Assembly: GCF_918698085.1 (NCBI RefSeq)
Contig: NZ_CAKKLP010000001.1
Coordinates: 558,001 to 622,000, forward strand
DNA from: Chryseobacterium sp. Bi04
GTDB lineage: Bacteria; Bacteroidota; Bacteroidia; Flavobacteriales; Weeksellaceae
DNA length: 64,000 nt
Reading direction: 5' to 3'
The position numbers were made by a program, and so were the translations under genes. Shown here in pieces: positions 34,672 to 43,811 of this stretch; position 1 is the first letter of the stretch; every line of letters starts with the position of its first letter. The notes under the pieces were generated by a model. The model did not search any database. It saw only the letters and a program-made list of their open reading frames with translations, and was not told the DNA's origin.

Positions 34672-35229
34672 ATGAGAAATCTGATCAAAATATTTTCAAT
34701 ATTATCATTATTAGGATTTTATAATATTGAAGCACAGCAAGTTGTTAAAAAGGATACGCTTTCGGGAACGGAGCTTGTCATGACTATGGATTCTAAAATT
34801 AATACTGCCTTGGAAGGAATTGAAGGCAAATGTTCCAAAGTTGCGAGTAATATTCCAACTAAAGATTCTAATAATACCGATAATGGTATTTCTACTGGAG
34901 GAATCACGAGGCCACCTAAAATTTATGTTCCAAATAGAGAACTTACAAATGCTGAGATTTGTAAAAAGAATCCTAGAATTTTAGGATTTAAAATTCAGAT
35001 TACAACGGTTAAAAGCAATGAGGAAGCTAATGAGGTGAAGGCTTATTTCAGAAAGAGATTCCCCAATCTTAAGGTGGAAACCGATGCTTCTTTAAGACCA
35101 AATTATAAGATTTTAGCTGGAAGTTACTTTACAAAACAAAGTGCTGCGGGTGATCTTTCAAGAATCAGAGAATATTTCAAATCTGCTGTTGCTGTACAGT
35201 ACAGAATTTTCTGTGCGGAAGCAAAATAA
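34672..35229 (+). CDS. SPOR-domain-like exported protein
   Basis: A 185-residue protein with a signal peptide (about residues 1-21, ending IEAQ). A linker of about 60 residues with Ser/Thr/Pro follows, then a C-terminal domain (GFKIQITTVKSNEEANEVKAYFRKRFPNLKVETDASLRPNYKILAGSYFTKQSAAGDLSRIREYF) with the alternating pattern of a SPOR/sporulation-related repeat, which binds denuded peptidoglycan glycans. It is likely periplasmic and linked to cell wall or division. Monocistronic with its own strong promoter. Confidence 0.85.
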   Translation: MRNLIKIFSILSLLGFYNIEAQQVVKKDTLSGTELVMTMDSKINTALEGIEGKCSKVASNIPTKDSNNTDNGISTGGITRPPKIYVPNRELTNAEICKKNPRILGFKIQITTVKSNEEANEVKAYFRKRFPNLKVETDASLRPNYKILAGSYFTKQSAAGDLSRIREYFKSAVAVQYRIFCAEAK

Positions 35230-35261
35230 AAGAGATTTGATTTCACAAATACTAAAAAGAA

Positions 35262-35376
35262 GCTGTCTCACAACTAAACGATGTGGGTTGAGAATCATTT
35301 AAACGAAAACCCTTCTCATATAGGGGTACAGGAAAATTTCATAAAAAAGGCCGTTTTCACGAGTTGTGAGACGGCC
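35262..35376. repeat. Small inverted-repeat element (MITE-like candidate)
   Basis: Terminal inverted repeats GCTGTCTCACAACT (35262-35275) and AGTTGTGAGACGGC (35362-35375 region) differ by one base. They enclose about 85 bases without a gene. The right end forms the hairpin terminator of the neighbouring minus-strand gene. No target-site duplication is evident to me. Confidence 0.5.
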
Positions 35377-35377
35377 T
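35342..35377 (-). terminator. Terminator of the DUF6080-like gene
   Basis: A GC-rich stem AGGCCGT/ACGGCCT with further TCAC/GTGA pairing inside, followed by TTTTTT on the minus strand. It lies immediately beyond the stop at 35383 and coincides with the right end of the inverted-repeat element. Confidence 0.8.
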
Positions 35378-35382
35378 CTTTT

Positions 35383-36660
35383 CTATTGGTAATACGTTTC
35401 CAGGAACCAGAAAAACTCAGACATTCTATACCAGTTGTTGGTCAGCAGGTAAACAAACAGCAGAGCAACGATTAATGTTAAAAATGCGGATATTTTTGGG
35501 GATGATCTGTAAGCATAGAAAAGCCATCCTATGAGCAGTGGGTAGACAAAAACAAAATGCCCTCCATAGATATAGGAGGTGTGAAGACCGAATCTCATAA
35601 CACAGTGAATGATCATATCAACAAAAAATGAGATCATAATAATCTGGACCCATTTATTTTTAAAATTCTTAAAATAACTCCAACTTATCAGTGCCAGTAA
35701 TACACCTACGAAAATATATGAAAACACTGATGAATACGACTCCATATAAAGTGCTTTGAAGGAAAAGCCTTTCATATTATGTTTGTCAGATATGATAAAA
35801 CCTGGGAATAAAATGTTACCGCCAAAAAAGAAAGAAAGGATCATATCCCATGTAGGTATGGATTCTACATTAGAGAATTTTTCATACTGCTGGTTGGTTT
35901 TTGAAAAGATGTTCTGGTATTTAAAATCAATCCGGTTCAGGTAGAGTAGTGCATAGCAAATAACAGCAATTGTTCCCCTCAGAATTGCATTACCTAATTT
36001 TTTCCAATCCCGGAAAAGACCTTTTTCAAAAAATACCGGAATGAAAACCTTTACAAGATTGGTTATAGTAAGGCCTCCAATGCCAATGACTGCCAGTGAT
36101 AACGCTGCTGTGGGTGTTTTTTCCTGTTTTCTTAATTTGATGGCCGCATAGTGGTTGTATAGGCTAAGTAAGAATAGAGTGTAAGTGAAGTTTTCAGGAG
36201 TGAATGACAGGATGATATTCGTTGAAAAAATACCAAAAAACAGGATGATGAGTACATTAAGTGATAAAGGAAGTCTGATAATATTTTTTAAGTATTTAAA
36301 AACCTGAACAATATTCAATGTGATGATGATGTTGCTAAGCCATGCCAGTGTAAGCCTGAAATTAGTATCCATTTTACCTCCTGAAATAAAAAGTGAAAAT
36401 TCTCTGACCCAATTGAAAAAATAATAGGACAGGGGGTGTCTCTCGAAGCTTCCTCCGGTCATAAGAATGGATTTGTTATCAAAACTAAAGTACGCATCCC
36501 ATGGAATTCTGCTGTCAAATATTATTCTGTAGTTGAGGGCTATGTAAGATCCGAGGATTCCATAGCAGGTGATAAAAAATAAAAAAACGGCCACTTCTGT
36601 ATAAGTGGAAGGAAATACCAGCTTTAAAAAATGAATAAGTTTTGTTTTGATCAAAGACAC
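35383..36660 (-). CDS. Multi-pass membrane protein (DUF6080-like)
   Basis: A 425-residue protein with ten or so membrane helices. It has a periplasmic loop after the first helix with DSRIPWDAYFSFDNKSILMTGGSFERHPLSYYFFNW. The Asp/Glu-rich first loop and the overall layout resemble GT-C glycosyltransferases and the DUF6080/DUF6056 families. It could use a lipid-linked sugar, but no catalytic residue can be assigned. It stands alone, with its terminator on the adjacent inverted-repeat element. Confidence 0.75.
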   Translation of the reverse strand: MSLIKTKLIHFLKLVFPSTYTEVAVFLFFITCYGILGSYIALNYRIIFDSRIPWDAYFSFDNKSILMTGGSFERHPLSYYFFNWVREFSLFISGGKMDTNFRLTLAWLSNIIITLNIVQVFKYLKNIIRLPLSLNVLIILFFGIFSTNIILSFTPENFTYTLFLLSLYNHYAAIKLRKQEKTPTAALSLAVIGIGGLTITNLVKVFIPVFFEKGLFRDWKKLGNAILRGTIAVICYALLYLNRIDFKYQNIFSKTNQQYEKFSNVESIPTWDMILSFFFGGNILFPGFIISDKHNMKGFSFKALYMESYSSVFSYIFVGVLLALISWSYFKNFKNKWVQIIMISFFVDMIIHCVMRFGLHTSYIYGGHFVFVYPLLIGWLFYAYRSSPKISAFLTLIVALLFVYLLTNNWYRMSEFFWFLETYYQ

Positions 36661-36687
36661 GGGTCAGATTTTTTGCAAAAGTAGAAA

Positions 36688-36716
36688 TAAAAAGCTCACC
36701 ATATTAGGTGAGCTTC
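36688..36716 (-). terminator. Terminator of the T9SS cargo gene
   Basis: A perfect 9 bp stem (AAGCTCACC/GGTGAGCTT) with a 6-base loop and, on the minus strand, a TTTTTA run after it. Confidence 0.88.
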
Positions 36717-36740
36717 TAAGATTATATAAATTTAAATCGC

Positions 36741-37595
36741 TTAGTTTTTTACTACTTTTCTTGTAGAAGTACTTCCGTCCGTAAATACCACCTTTACTAA
36801 GTATGTCCCTTTTGGGAATGAAGATATATTTGGATTTTCGGAATTTGTCTGTAGTAATGATTTTCCTGTCATATCAAAAACCGAAGTAGCTTTTATTTTT
36901 TTATCAGTTTTGATATTGATTTCTCCTTTAGTAGGATTAGGATAGATGTCTAAAGATGCTTTTTTTGAAACGGCTTCATGAGTGGCTAATGTACCGCTGG
37001 TAAGAACCTGAACGTCATCTAAAGAAACTGCATCAGCATCTGTTGCTGTGTATTGGAATCTTATTTGAACATTTGCCTGTCCAGCATAAGCAGATAAATC
37101 TTTTTGAACTTGTACAGTGTTGTATAAATCTGTAGCTTCGTTTCCATCTCCATCATCTGTGAAACCTGCTTCTGTATCTTCATCCCAAAGAGTTGTCCAT
37201 GTGGTTCCACCATTTGTTGATATCTGTGCAATGAGGTTTCCGTTGTCTAAATCGATCATATAAGACCATCCTACTACCACTTTAAATTTTAATGCAGGAT
37301 TTGTTGTTCCTACCAAGCTGAAAGATGGGCTTATCAGGTTGGCAACATTGTTTGATGCTGAATAGTCTATTGCAGCAGAAGTTGTTCCATTAATGGAATA
37401 GGTTGTTACTGCTGCTGCTCCACTTGATGGGAAAGTACTAGCTACATTAGACGGTCCCCATGGTCTTGAGGCTAAAGTTGCTGATCTTGTCCATCCTGTA
37501 GGGGGGAAGGTTCCTTCAAAACTTTCAGACAGTACTGTCTGCGCGCTGCTATAAAAGCTTGCTAATAATGCAAAAGATAATAGAGTTCTTTTCAT
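36741..37595 (-). CDS. T9SS-secreted protein with choice-of-anchor J domain
   Basis: A 284-residue secreted protein. A signal peptide (MKRTLLSFALLASFYSSAQ) precedes a beta-sandwich of the choice-of-anchor J type (SESFEGTFPPTGWTRSA...WGPSN; AQISTNGGTTWTTLWDED; IRFQYTATDADAVSLDDVQV, about residues 22-205). The C-terminus is a type A sorting domain (LDIYPNPTKGEINIK...FPKGTYLVKVVFTDGSTSTRKVVKN, last 75 residues), which directs export by type IX secretion. I start at the Met just before the signal; the longer frame adds 20 residues of unlikely sequence. Binding partner unknown. Confidence 0.92.
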   Translation of the reverse strand: MKRTLLSFALLASFYSSAQTVLSESFEGTFPPTGWTRSATLASRPWGPSNVASTFPSSGAAAVTTYSINGTTSAAIDYSASNNVANLISPSFSLVGTTNPALKFKVVVGWSYMIDLDNGNLIAQISTNGGTTWTTLWDEDTEAGFTDDGDGNEATDLYNTVQVQKDLSAYAGQANVQIRFQYTATDADAVSLDDVQVLTSGTLATHEAVSKKASLDIYPNPTKGEINIKTDKKIKATSVFDMTGKSLLQTNSENPNISSFPKGTYLVKVVFTDGSTSTRKVVKN

Positions 37596-37679
37596 GAGAA
37601 TATTTTTTTCTAAAATTAGGAAAAATATTTTAATAGCATAATGAATATTCAACAAATAAAGAAAAATATTAGATTTTCA

Positions 37680-39221
37680 CTAAGAACTACAGGAAAGTGT
37701 AGAACATCCGGTAATGTCATCATAGCTGTTTGGGCGTTTGGCTGAAAACTCCGGATGCCTTTCCTCATAAGGGTTTTCTAGTGCTTCGGTTAGTTTTTTC
37801 AGCATGTCTGTTCTCCCAATGCTGATCTCTTCAATACATTCATAGAGCAGGTAGTTTCTGAGTGTGAATTTAGGATTTGTTTTTTTCATTAAAGCTAAAG
37901 AATCCTCTCTTGAAATGGTGTTTAGATTTAAACGGGAGTTGTATGTAGTAAGAAAATCTTCCAGTTTTTTCAGTTTTTCTTCATTAACCGGAGTATAGGA
38001 AACCTTGTTGAAGAAGTCTTTTACATCTGTAGTATAAGGGAGTTTTTCAAGATAATTGAAAAATAAAGTGTAATCCAGCTGCAATTCCTGCATCAGGCCC
38101 TGCCAGTTGGTAAAAAAATCTTCATCCTCTTTACGCAGCTCATCAAAACCGAATTTTCTACAAAGCATTGCATCATGGCTCTCCCAGAAATAGGTCCCAA
38201 AATGATTTAAGGTATCTTCTAAAAATTTTTCGTCTTTAATTATGGGATGAAGAGCATTGGCAAGCTGCCAGAGATTCCATTGGGCAATCTGGCCCTGTTT
38301 TCCAAAAGCATATCTTCTTCCCGGAAGGTCAGTGGTATTTGGTGTAAAATTCAAATCATATTCATCCATCATTGAATAAGGCCCGTAATCTATGGTTAAT
38401 CCCAAAATTGACATATTGTCTGTATTCATTACTCCATGCACAAAGCCTACTCTGAACCACTCAACTATTAAATTTGCAGTTTTTGTACAGACGTTTTCAA
38501 AAAAATCTTTATATCTCTGAATGCCTGATGAAGAGATTTCGGGAAAGTAATTCTCAATGGTAAAATCTACCAGTTCCTGTAAGGTTTTATATTCCCTTTG
38601 TGCAGACATGAGTTCAAAATGACCAAAACGGAGAAAGCTTTCCGCTGTTCTTATGACCACAGCTCCTTTTTCCAGTTGTGGATTTCCGTTATACATCATA
38701 TCACGAACCACATCTTCTCCTGTAAAAGCCAGGCTTAAGGCTCTTGTAGTGGGAACACCCAGATGATACATAGCTTCACTCATCAGATATTCCCGGACTG
38801 AAGATCTTAATACGGCTCTTCCGTCTGCATGCCGTGAGTAAGGTGTTGCACCTGCTCCCTTCCATTGCAATTCTGTCTTTTGGCCTGAATTATTTTCAAT
38901 TTCCCCTGCCAGAATTGCTCTTCCGTCTCCAAGCTGTCCTGCCCAGTTTCCAAACTGATGTCCGGCATAGGCTGTGGCATAGGTTTGAATATTTTCTGGA
39001 AGCTTGTTTCCAACCAGAAAATCAAGATCTTTTTCTTCAAATGCTCCTAGCCCTATTTCTTCAGAAAGTGTTTGATTAAAAGCTATTAGCTTAGGTTCGC
39101 CAAATCCTGCCGGGCTAATGGTAGCAAATAAAACCTTGGGCGTATTTCTCTGCATAAGGTTGCCGGAAAAATCTCCTGGAAATTTCTTGATGAAAGGTTG
39201 TCTGATGCGTTCGATATTCAT
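37680..39221 (-). CDS. selO: SelO/YdiU-type protein adenylyltransferase (AMPylator)
   Basis: A 513-residue pseudokinase-fold protein. It shows YAGHQFGNWAGQLGDGRAILAGE, the nucleotide site KTELQWKGAGATPYSRHADGRAVLRSSVREYLMSEAM, and GLTIDYGPYSMMDEYDLNFTPN with the DFG-like DYG. It ends in Cys-Ser-Ser; the cysteine aligns with the selenocysteine found three residues from the end in eukaryotic SelO. SelO binds ATP in reversed orientation and AMPylates proteins under redox stress. Monocistronic by spacing. Confidence 0.95.
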   Translation of the reverse strand: MNIERIRQPFIKKFPGDFSGNLMQRNTPKVLFATISPAGFGEPKLIAFNQTLSEEIGLGAFEEKDLDFLVGNKLPENIQTYATAYAGHQFGNWAGQLGDGRAILAGEIENNSGQKTELQWKGAGATPYSRHADGRAVLRSSVREYLMSEAMYHLGVPTTRALSLAFTGEDVVRDMMYNGNPQLEKGAVVIRTAESFLRFGHFELMSAQREYKTLQELVDFTIENYFPEISSSGIQRYKDFFENVCTKTANLIVEWFRVGFVHGVMNTDNMSILGLTIDYGPYSMMDEYDLNFTPNTTDLPGRRYAFGKQGQIAQWNLWQLANALHPIIKDEKFLEDTLNHFGTYFWESHDAMLCRKFGFDELRKEDEDFFTNWQGLMQELQLDYTLFFNYLEKLPYTTDVKDFFNKVSYTPVNEEKLKKLEDFLTTYNSRLNLNTISREDSLALMKKTNPKFTLRNYLLYECIEEISIGRTDMLKKLTEALENPYEERHPEFSAKRPNSYDDITGCSTLSCSS

Positions 39222-39245
39222 ACACCAAAGGTATTAATTATAAAA

Positions 39246-39280
39246 GAAAAGACCTTTCAAATTCTTGAAAGGTCTTGTGT
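39246..39280 (-). terminator. Terminator of the ricT-gldH-PBP1A unit
   Basis: A perfect 12 bp stem (AAGACCTTTCAA/TTGAAAGGTCTT) with a 4-base loop; a TTTCTTTT run follows on the minus strand. Confidence 0.9.
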
Positions 39281-39296
39281 ATTTCTAAAAGAGAAA

Positions 39297-41675
39297 TTAT
39301 TTATTAAAATCTACCTCATCGTTTGAGTGAAGATTCTCATTGATGTTTTCCTCTTTCTTTTCTGTGGTTTTCTTTGGACTAGGGTCTGCTGCTCTTGGAT
39401 TTTTAATTTCGTCAATTGTTTGAAGACTTCCATCATCTCCATAACCTCCGCTTAAGCCCCTAAGGTTTGAGCAACCGTCTTTCCAGTCTGAAGGCTTAAT
39501 AAACTTATCATCCGGAGATACTCCCAGGGTTTTATCTGCCCATACCTTTTTCATGTAGATAGCCCAAATTGGCAATGCCATTCTTGCTCCCTGACCTTCA
39601 CCGGTACCAAAGAAGTGAGTGGCTCTGTCTTCCCATCCAACCCATGCTCCGGTTGCCAGTTTAGGAGTGATTCCCATAAACCAACCATCAGAGTTGTTCT
39701 GTGTGGTACCTGTTTTGGCGGCAATTTCCACTCCTTTTGAAATTCCTCTTCTTCCCAGCTCTCCTGAAGCTGTTCCGTACTGTGCCACACCTTTCATCAA
39801 TTCGATCATGGTGTAAGCGTATAGTGGGTTCATTACCTCTTTTGGTTCTACATTTACTTCTTTGATTACTCTTCCGTTGGCATCTTCAATTCTCCAGATC
39901 ATTTCCGGTTTATTGTGATTACCATAATTCGCAAAAGTACTGTAGGCACCTAGCATTTCATAGATGGTAATATCTGATGAACCCAGGGCAATAGTATTGT
40001 TTCTCGGGATATCTTCCGTTACACCAAGATCTCTTGCTGTCTGGATTACAGCATCTACGCCTGTCATCTCAATAAGTCTTGCGGCAATAGGGTTTTGAGA
40101 GTGTGCCAAACCATCTTTTAAAGTAAGCATTCCCCCTCTTCCCGGCACATGCCATCCATTGTGATCGTAAGTTCCGTTGGAAACTGTTGAGCAAGGTGTC
40201 ATTCCAAGTTTCATAATAGCGGTAGCATATACGAAAGGTTTGAAGGTAGATCCTACCTGTCTCTTACCCTGCTTGATATGATCATATTGGAAGTGCTGCC
40301 AATCAATACCTCCTACCCAGGCTTTGATTTCTCCGGTTCCCGGAACCATGGACATTAGTCCTGCCTGTGCAATCTGCTTGTGATATCTGATAGAATCCCA
40401 AGGTGACATTTCCACCTCTTCTTCTCCGCTCCATGTAAATCGTGATGTTTTGATAGGCTTTTTAAACTCCATCATGATAGAATCTTCAGGCATACCATCA
40501 GCTTTTAACAGCTTATATCTACCGGTTCTTTTCATGGCCTGAAGCATTACCTGACTGATCTGTTTGTCCGTAAGATAGTAGAATGGCCTGTTTTTTCTTC
40601 CTCTCTGTTCTGCATCAAATCTCTTCTGAAGATCTGTTAAGTGTTCTTTGATTGATTCTTCGGCATACTTCTGCATTTTAGAATCAAGGGTAACATATAT
40701 TTTTAAACCGTCTTTATAAAGGTTAAGCTTTTTACCGGTTTCTTTTTCATATCCTGCCAGGTATTTTTCAATTTCCTTTCTTAGGTAAAACTTATAATAC
40801 GCGGAATATCCGTCAGTAATACTTTTAATAGGGTGGAAATCTACTTCTACAGGCGTATTGATTGCTTTTTCATACGTTGCCGCATCAATATATCCGGTTT
40901 TTTGCATCTGATCCAATACAACATTCCTTCTTTCCTTTGCTTTTTCAGGATATCTATAAGGGTTGTTTTTTCTTGGGTTTTCGAGCATAGCTACAAAAGT
41001 GGCAGCTTCAGGCAATGTAAGTTCCGAAGTTTTTTTATTAAAATAAACTCTTGAAGCCATCTCAACACCGTTTGCATTGAAAAGGAAATCAAATTTGTTG
41101 AAATATAAGGTAATGATTTCTTCCTTGGTGTATCTTTTTTCAAGACTTACTGCCACTACCCATTCTTTAAGCTTTTGGAAAGCTCTCTCTATTTTGTTTT
41201 GAGAAGCTGTTCCGGTAAAAAGAAGCTTTGCCAGCTGTTGGGTAATAGTAGAACCTCCTCCACGGCCTCCTCCGTAAGCAACGGCTCTGGCAATAGAGTA
41301 TAGGTCAATTCCTGAATGTTCTTTAAAACGTTCATCTTCTTTAGCCTGTAATGCATAAATAAGATAAGGAGGAAGATCCTTGTAAACAATAGGCTGTGTT
41401 TTTTCTTTTTCAAACTTACCCAGCGTAACGCCATCTGAAGAGATAATTTCAGAAGCGACAAAGATATCCGGATTTTCAAGTTCTTTTACATCCGGCATTT
41501 CTCCAAGGAAACCCTGAGAAACAGCGAAGAAAAGGCCTGAAATTCCTAATACTACTGCAATGAGCCCAATCCAGATAAATGAAACCCATTTTTTCCAAGA
41601 GGTATTTTTCTTTTGTTTGGGAGGCAGAGGGAAAGTTTTCCCTTTGTTTCCTGTATTTTTTCTGTTTTCTTCCAT
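39297..41675 (-). CDS. Class A penicillin-binding protein (PBP1A type)
   Basis: A 792-residue bifunctional peptidoglycan synthase. A short cytoplasmic tail and one membrane helix (about residues 31-53) are followed by the glycosyltransferase GT51 domain (EDERFKEHSGIDLYSIARAV, GGGSTITQQLAKLLF, KRYTKEEIITLYFNKFDF). The transpeptidase domain has the catalytic Ser in GSTFKPFVYA, HSQNPIAARL and the KTGTTQNN box. A charged, low-complexity C-terminal tail ends it. The start is six bases beyond the gldH stop, so the genes are co-transcribed. Confidence 0.95.
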   Translation of the reverse strand: MEENRKNTGNKGKTFPLPPKQKKNTSWKKWVSFIWIGLIAVVLGISGLFFAVSQGFLGEMPDVKELENPDIFVASEIISSDGVTLGKFEKEKTQPIVYKDLPPYLIYALQAKEDERFKEHSGIDLYSIARAVAYGGGRGGGSTITQQLAKLLFTGTASQNKIERAFQKLKEWVVAVSLEKRYTKEEIITLYFNKFDFLFNANGVEMASRVYFNKKTSELTLPEAATFVAMLENPRKNNPYRYPEKAKERRNVVLDQMQKTGYIDAATYEKAINTPVEVDFHPIKSITDGYSAYYKFYLRKEIEKYLAGYEKETGKKLNLYKDGLKIYVTLDSKMQKYAEESIKEHLTDLQKRFDAEQRGRKNRPFYYLTDKQISQVMLQAMKRTGRYKLLKADGMPEDSIMMEFKKPIKTSRFTWSGEEEVEMSPWDSIRYHKQIAQAGLMSMVPGTGEIKAWVGGIDWQHFQYDHIKQGKRQVGSTFKPFVYATAIMKLGMTPCSTVSNGTYDHNGWHVPGRGGMLTLKDGLAHSQNPIAARLIEMTGVDAVIQTARDLGVTEDIPRNNTIALGSSDITIYEMLGAYSTFANYGNHNKPEMIWRIEDANGRVIKEVNVEPKEVMNPLYAYTMIELMKGVAQYGTASGELGRRGISKGVEIAAKTGTTQNNSDGWFMGITPKLATGAWVGWEDRATHFFGTGEGQGARMALPIWAIYMKKVWADKTLGVSPDDKFIKPSDWKDGCSNLRGLSGGYGDDGSLQTIDEIKNPRAADPSPKKTTEKKEENINENLHSNDEVDFNK

Positions 41676-41681
41676 TTATGA

Positions 41682-42146
41682 TTACGGTTTAGCCGTTTCT
41701 AATTTTATCCCAATATCTTCAATTCCCGGAAGGTTGTCATTCCTCATAGCTTGAGTCAGCCCGATTTCATATTTACCTTTTCCTGGAAATCTATAATTCA
41801 ATTTATACTGAAACAACGTTTCCTTTGTATCACCAAAGCCTGTACCAAGCCATTCTCCATTGGGTTTTGCCAAAACATAATTCAACGTGTCGGTTTCCTT
41901 CTTTTTATTCTGGAGATTGGTAAAATTGACAATGAATCTTATATTGCTGTAAGGATAATCGTTATTATTCCTTACAACAAATATAATATTTTTAGGATTC
42001 TGAGGATCTGAAATTTCAAGATTAAATTTTTGCTCACTTTTCTTATTCCATTTGTTATCAACGGAATTCATAATGACATCTTCTCCTGAAGAAGAAGTAC
42101 AGCTAAAGAAAAGGATAAGGGAAAATAATCCTAAAATGTTACGCAT
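41682..42146 (-). CDS. gldH: Gliding motility lipoprotein GldH
   Basis: A 154-residue lipoprotein with signal and lipobox LILFFSCTS. The mature domain follows GldH proteins of Flavobacteria (VDNKWNKKSEQKFNLEISD, NYPYSNIRFIVNF, GEWLGTGFGDTKETLFQYKLNYRFPGKGKYEIGLTQAMR). GldH is one of the lipoproteins needed for gliding and surface colonisation in F. johnsoniae. The start ATG overlaps the ricT stop by eight bases (ATGCGTAA), so the gene is translationally coupled. Presence does not prove motility. Confidence 0.9.
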   Translation of the reverse strand: MRNILGLFSLILFFSCTSSSGEDVIMNSVDNKWNKKSEQKFNLEISDPQNPKNIIFVVRNNNDYPYSNIRFIVNFTNLQNKKKETDTLNYVLAKPNGEWLGTGFGDTKETLFQYKLNYRFPGKGKYEIGLTQAMRNDNLPGIEDIGIKLETAKP

Positions 42147-43533
42147 CATTATCTTTTTTTGGAGGAAATTTCTTTTTAAATTTCTTCTTATTTGGGTTCG
42201 TTTGTGGCTTTTTCTCAGCATCAGCACTGTTTTCTGTCTTTTCCACAGGACGTTTTTGCTGTGGATTAGGTTTTTGTTGTCTGGGCTGCTGATTTCCTGA
42301 TTGAGTATTTGGGTTTTCCGGTTTTTCAGACCTTTCGGGTCTGTCTTGTCTTTCCGGTCTGGTTCTCTTCTGACCCTGTCCTTGCCCTCCCTGTTGAGGG
42401 TTATTTGGCTTATTCTGGTTATTTCTGTTTCTGTTTCCCCGGTTTTTCTTTTCGAAACGGTCTACATTGTTTTCCTGAATAAGGTCAATGCTTTGAAGGG
42501 GTAAGTCAGGTTGTTTTAAATCTTCCAGTGGAAGGGTTCTTTCGCCTCTTTTATTTTTTGAAATCAATTTTTTTACAAGATCAATATCAAAATCATACCA
42601 GGCAATAGAGCTGTCTACATAAGCAAACCACATTTTCTTTTTGAAAACGTCTATTTTAATACAGAATGCTCTCCCTTTTTCTGTTTCCAAAACGGTGGAA
42701 GAAGACGGGAAATTGCTTAATGCATCCAGATAACTGTCCAGTTCATAGTTAAGACAGCATTTAAGCTTTCCACATTGTCCTGCCAACTTTTGAGGATTGA
42801 TACTCAGCTGCTGATATCTTGCTACATTGGTATTTACAGATCTGAAGTCGGTCAGCCAGGTTGAGCAGCAAAGCTCACGTCCGCATGACCCTATTCCTCC
42901 TACTTTTGCAGCTTCCTGTCTGAAACCGATCTGTTTCATGTCAATCTTTGTTCTGAAGGAGCCGGCATATTCTTTTATCAGCTGTCTGAAATCCACTCGG
43001 GTATCAGCAGTATAATAAAATGTAATCTTTGAAGAATCACCCTGGTATTCTACATCAGTGACTTTCATTTCAAGTCCTAATCTGTGGGCAATTTTTCTTG
43101 CTTCAAGTTTTACTGCGTCCTCTTTTTTTCTTGCTTCCTGCCATACCTCAAGGTCTTTTTGGTTGGCTTGTCTGTATATTTTTAGTGCTGATTCTTCAGA
43201 TGCTTTTTTCTTTTTCATCTGGATTTTCACTAATTCTCCGGTAAGGCTTACAACACCTACATCGTGTCCCGGGCTAGATTCTACTGTAACTACGCTACCA
43301 ATATGTAAAGGGATATTGTTTACATTTTTATAAAAAGATTTCCTGTCATTTTTAAACCTAACTTCTACAAAGTCACACCTGTTAGATGCTGGATTGTTGA
43401 TGTTAGAAAGCCAGTCAAAAACACTTAATTTATAACTATTCCCGCAGGTATTTACATTTTCACAACCACTTGCAGTCTTCTTGGGACCGCAAGAATGTGC
43501 AGAATCGCCGGATGTTTTGCATCCACAACTCAT
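42139..43533 (-). CDS. ricT: PSP1-domain protein (RicT/YaaT-like)
   Basis: A 464-residue protein. The N-terminus is Cys-rich (SCGCKTSGDSAHSCG), then a PSP1 domain at about residues 50-290 contains GIGSCGRELCCSTWLTDF and AGQCGKLKCCLNYELD, the cysteines that bind the Fe-S clusters of the Ric complex in Bacillus. The C-terminal 130 residues are a low-complexity Asn/Gln/Pro/Arg/Lys tail (RNRNNQNKPNNPQQGGQGQGQ, then KKKFKKKFPPKK). In firmicutes RicT affects mRNA maturation; in Bacteroidota the role is open. Confidence 0.9.
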   Translation of the reverse strand: MSCGCKTSGDSAHSCGPKKTASGCENVNTCGNSYKLSVFDWLSNINNPASNRCDFVEVRFKNDRKSFYKNVNNIPLHIGSVVTVESSPGHDVGVVSLTGELVKIQMKKKKASEESALKIYRQANQKDLEVWQEARKKEDAVKLEARKIAHRLGLEMKVTDVEYQGDSSKITFYYTADTRVDFRQLIKEYAGSFRTKIDMKQIGFRQEAAKVGGIGSCGRELCCSTWLTDFRSVNTNVARYQQLSINPQKLAGQCGKLKCCLNYELDSYLDALSNFPSSSTVLETEKGRAFCIKIDVFKKKMWFAYVDSSIAWYDFDIDLVKKLISKNKRGERTLPLEDLKQPDLPLQSIDLIQENNVDRFEKKNRGNRNRNNQNKPNNPQQGGQGQGQKRTRPERQDRPERSEKPENPNTQSGNQQPRQQKPNPQQKRPVEKTENSADAEKKPQTNPNKKKFKKKFPPKKDNDA

Positions 43534-43555
43534 ATTACTATTATTTATAATCTTG

Positions 43556-43585
43556 CAAATTTATGTATTTTTATCTTTATGCAAT
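43556..43585 (-). promoter_or_regulatory. Putative promoter of ricT-gldH-PBP1A
   Basis: On the minus strand ATTG (43585-43582), 18-base spacer and TAAATTTG (43563-43556); 22 bases before the ricT start. The -7 box is a full match. Confidence 0.5.
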
Positions 43586-43601
43586 TCTAAAATATTTAAA
43601 T

Positions 43602-43644
43602 ATTCAATAACCTTATTGTTTAAGGTTAAACAAAATAATTGAAT
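43602..43644. promoter_or_regulatory. Palindromic hairpin in divergent ricT/fadL region
   Basis: TAACCTT/AAGGTTA with a 7-base centre, nested within ATTCAAT/ATTGAAT with a bulge. It lies between the divergent ricT and fadL genes and could be an operator; this is a guess from symmetry. Confidence 0.3.
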
Positions 43645-43784
43645 ATGTTTATATAGGCTCTTAAGTATTTATAAACAATGGTTTTATGGGTAGTTTTATC
43701 TAAAGTGTTATTTTAAACATAGTTTTCTTTAAGTATATTGTTTAAAATATTGGGAAATATTAACAGACGTATTCAAAATAACTT

Positions 43785-43792
43785 TATATTTG
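43785..43792 (+). promoter_or_regulatory. -7 box of the fadL-like gene
   Basis: TATATTTG matches TAnnTTTG, 19 bases before the start codon. No good TTTG at -33. Confidence 0.45.
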
Positions 43793-43811
43793 GATTATAT
43801 AATAATAGTCT

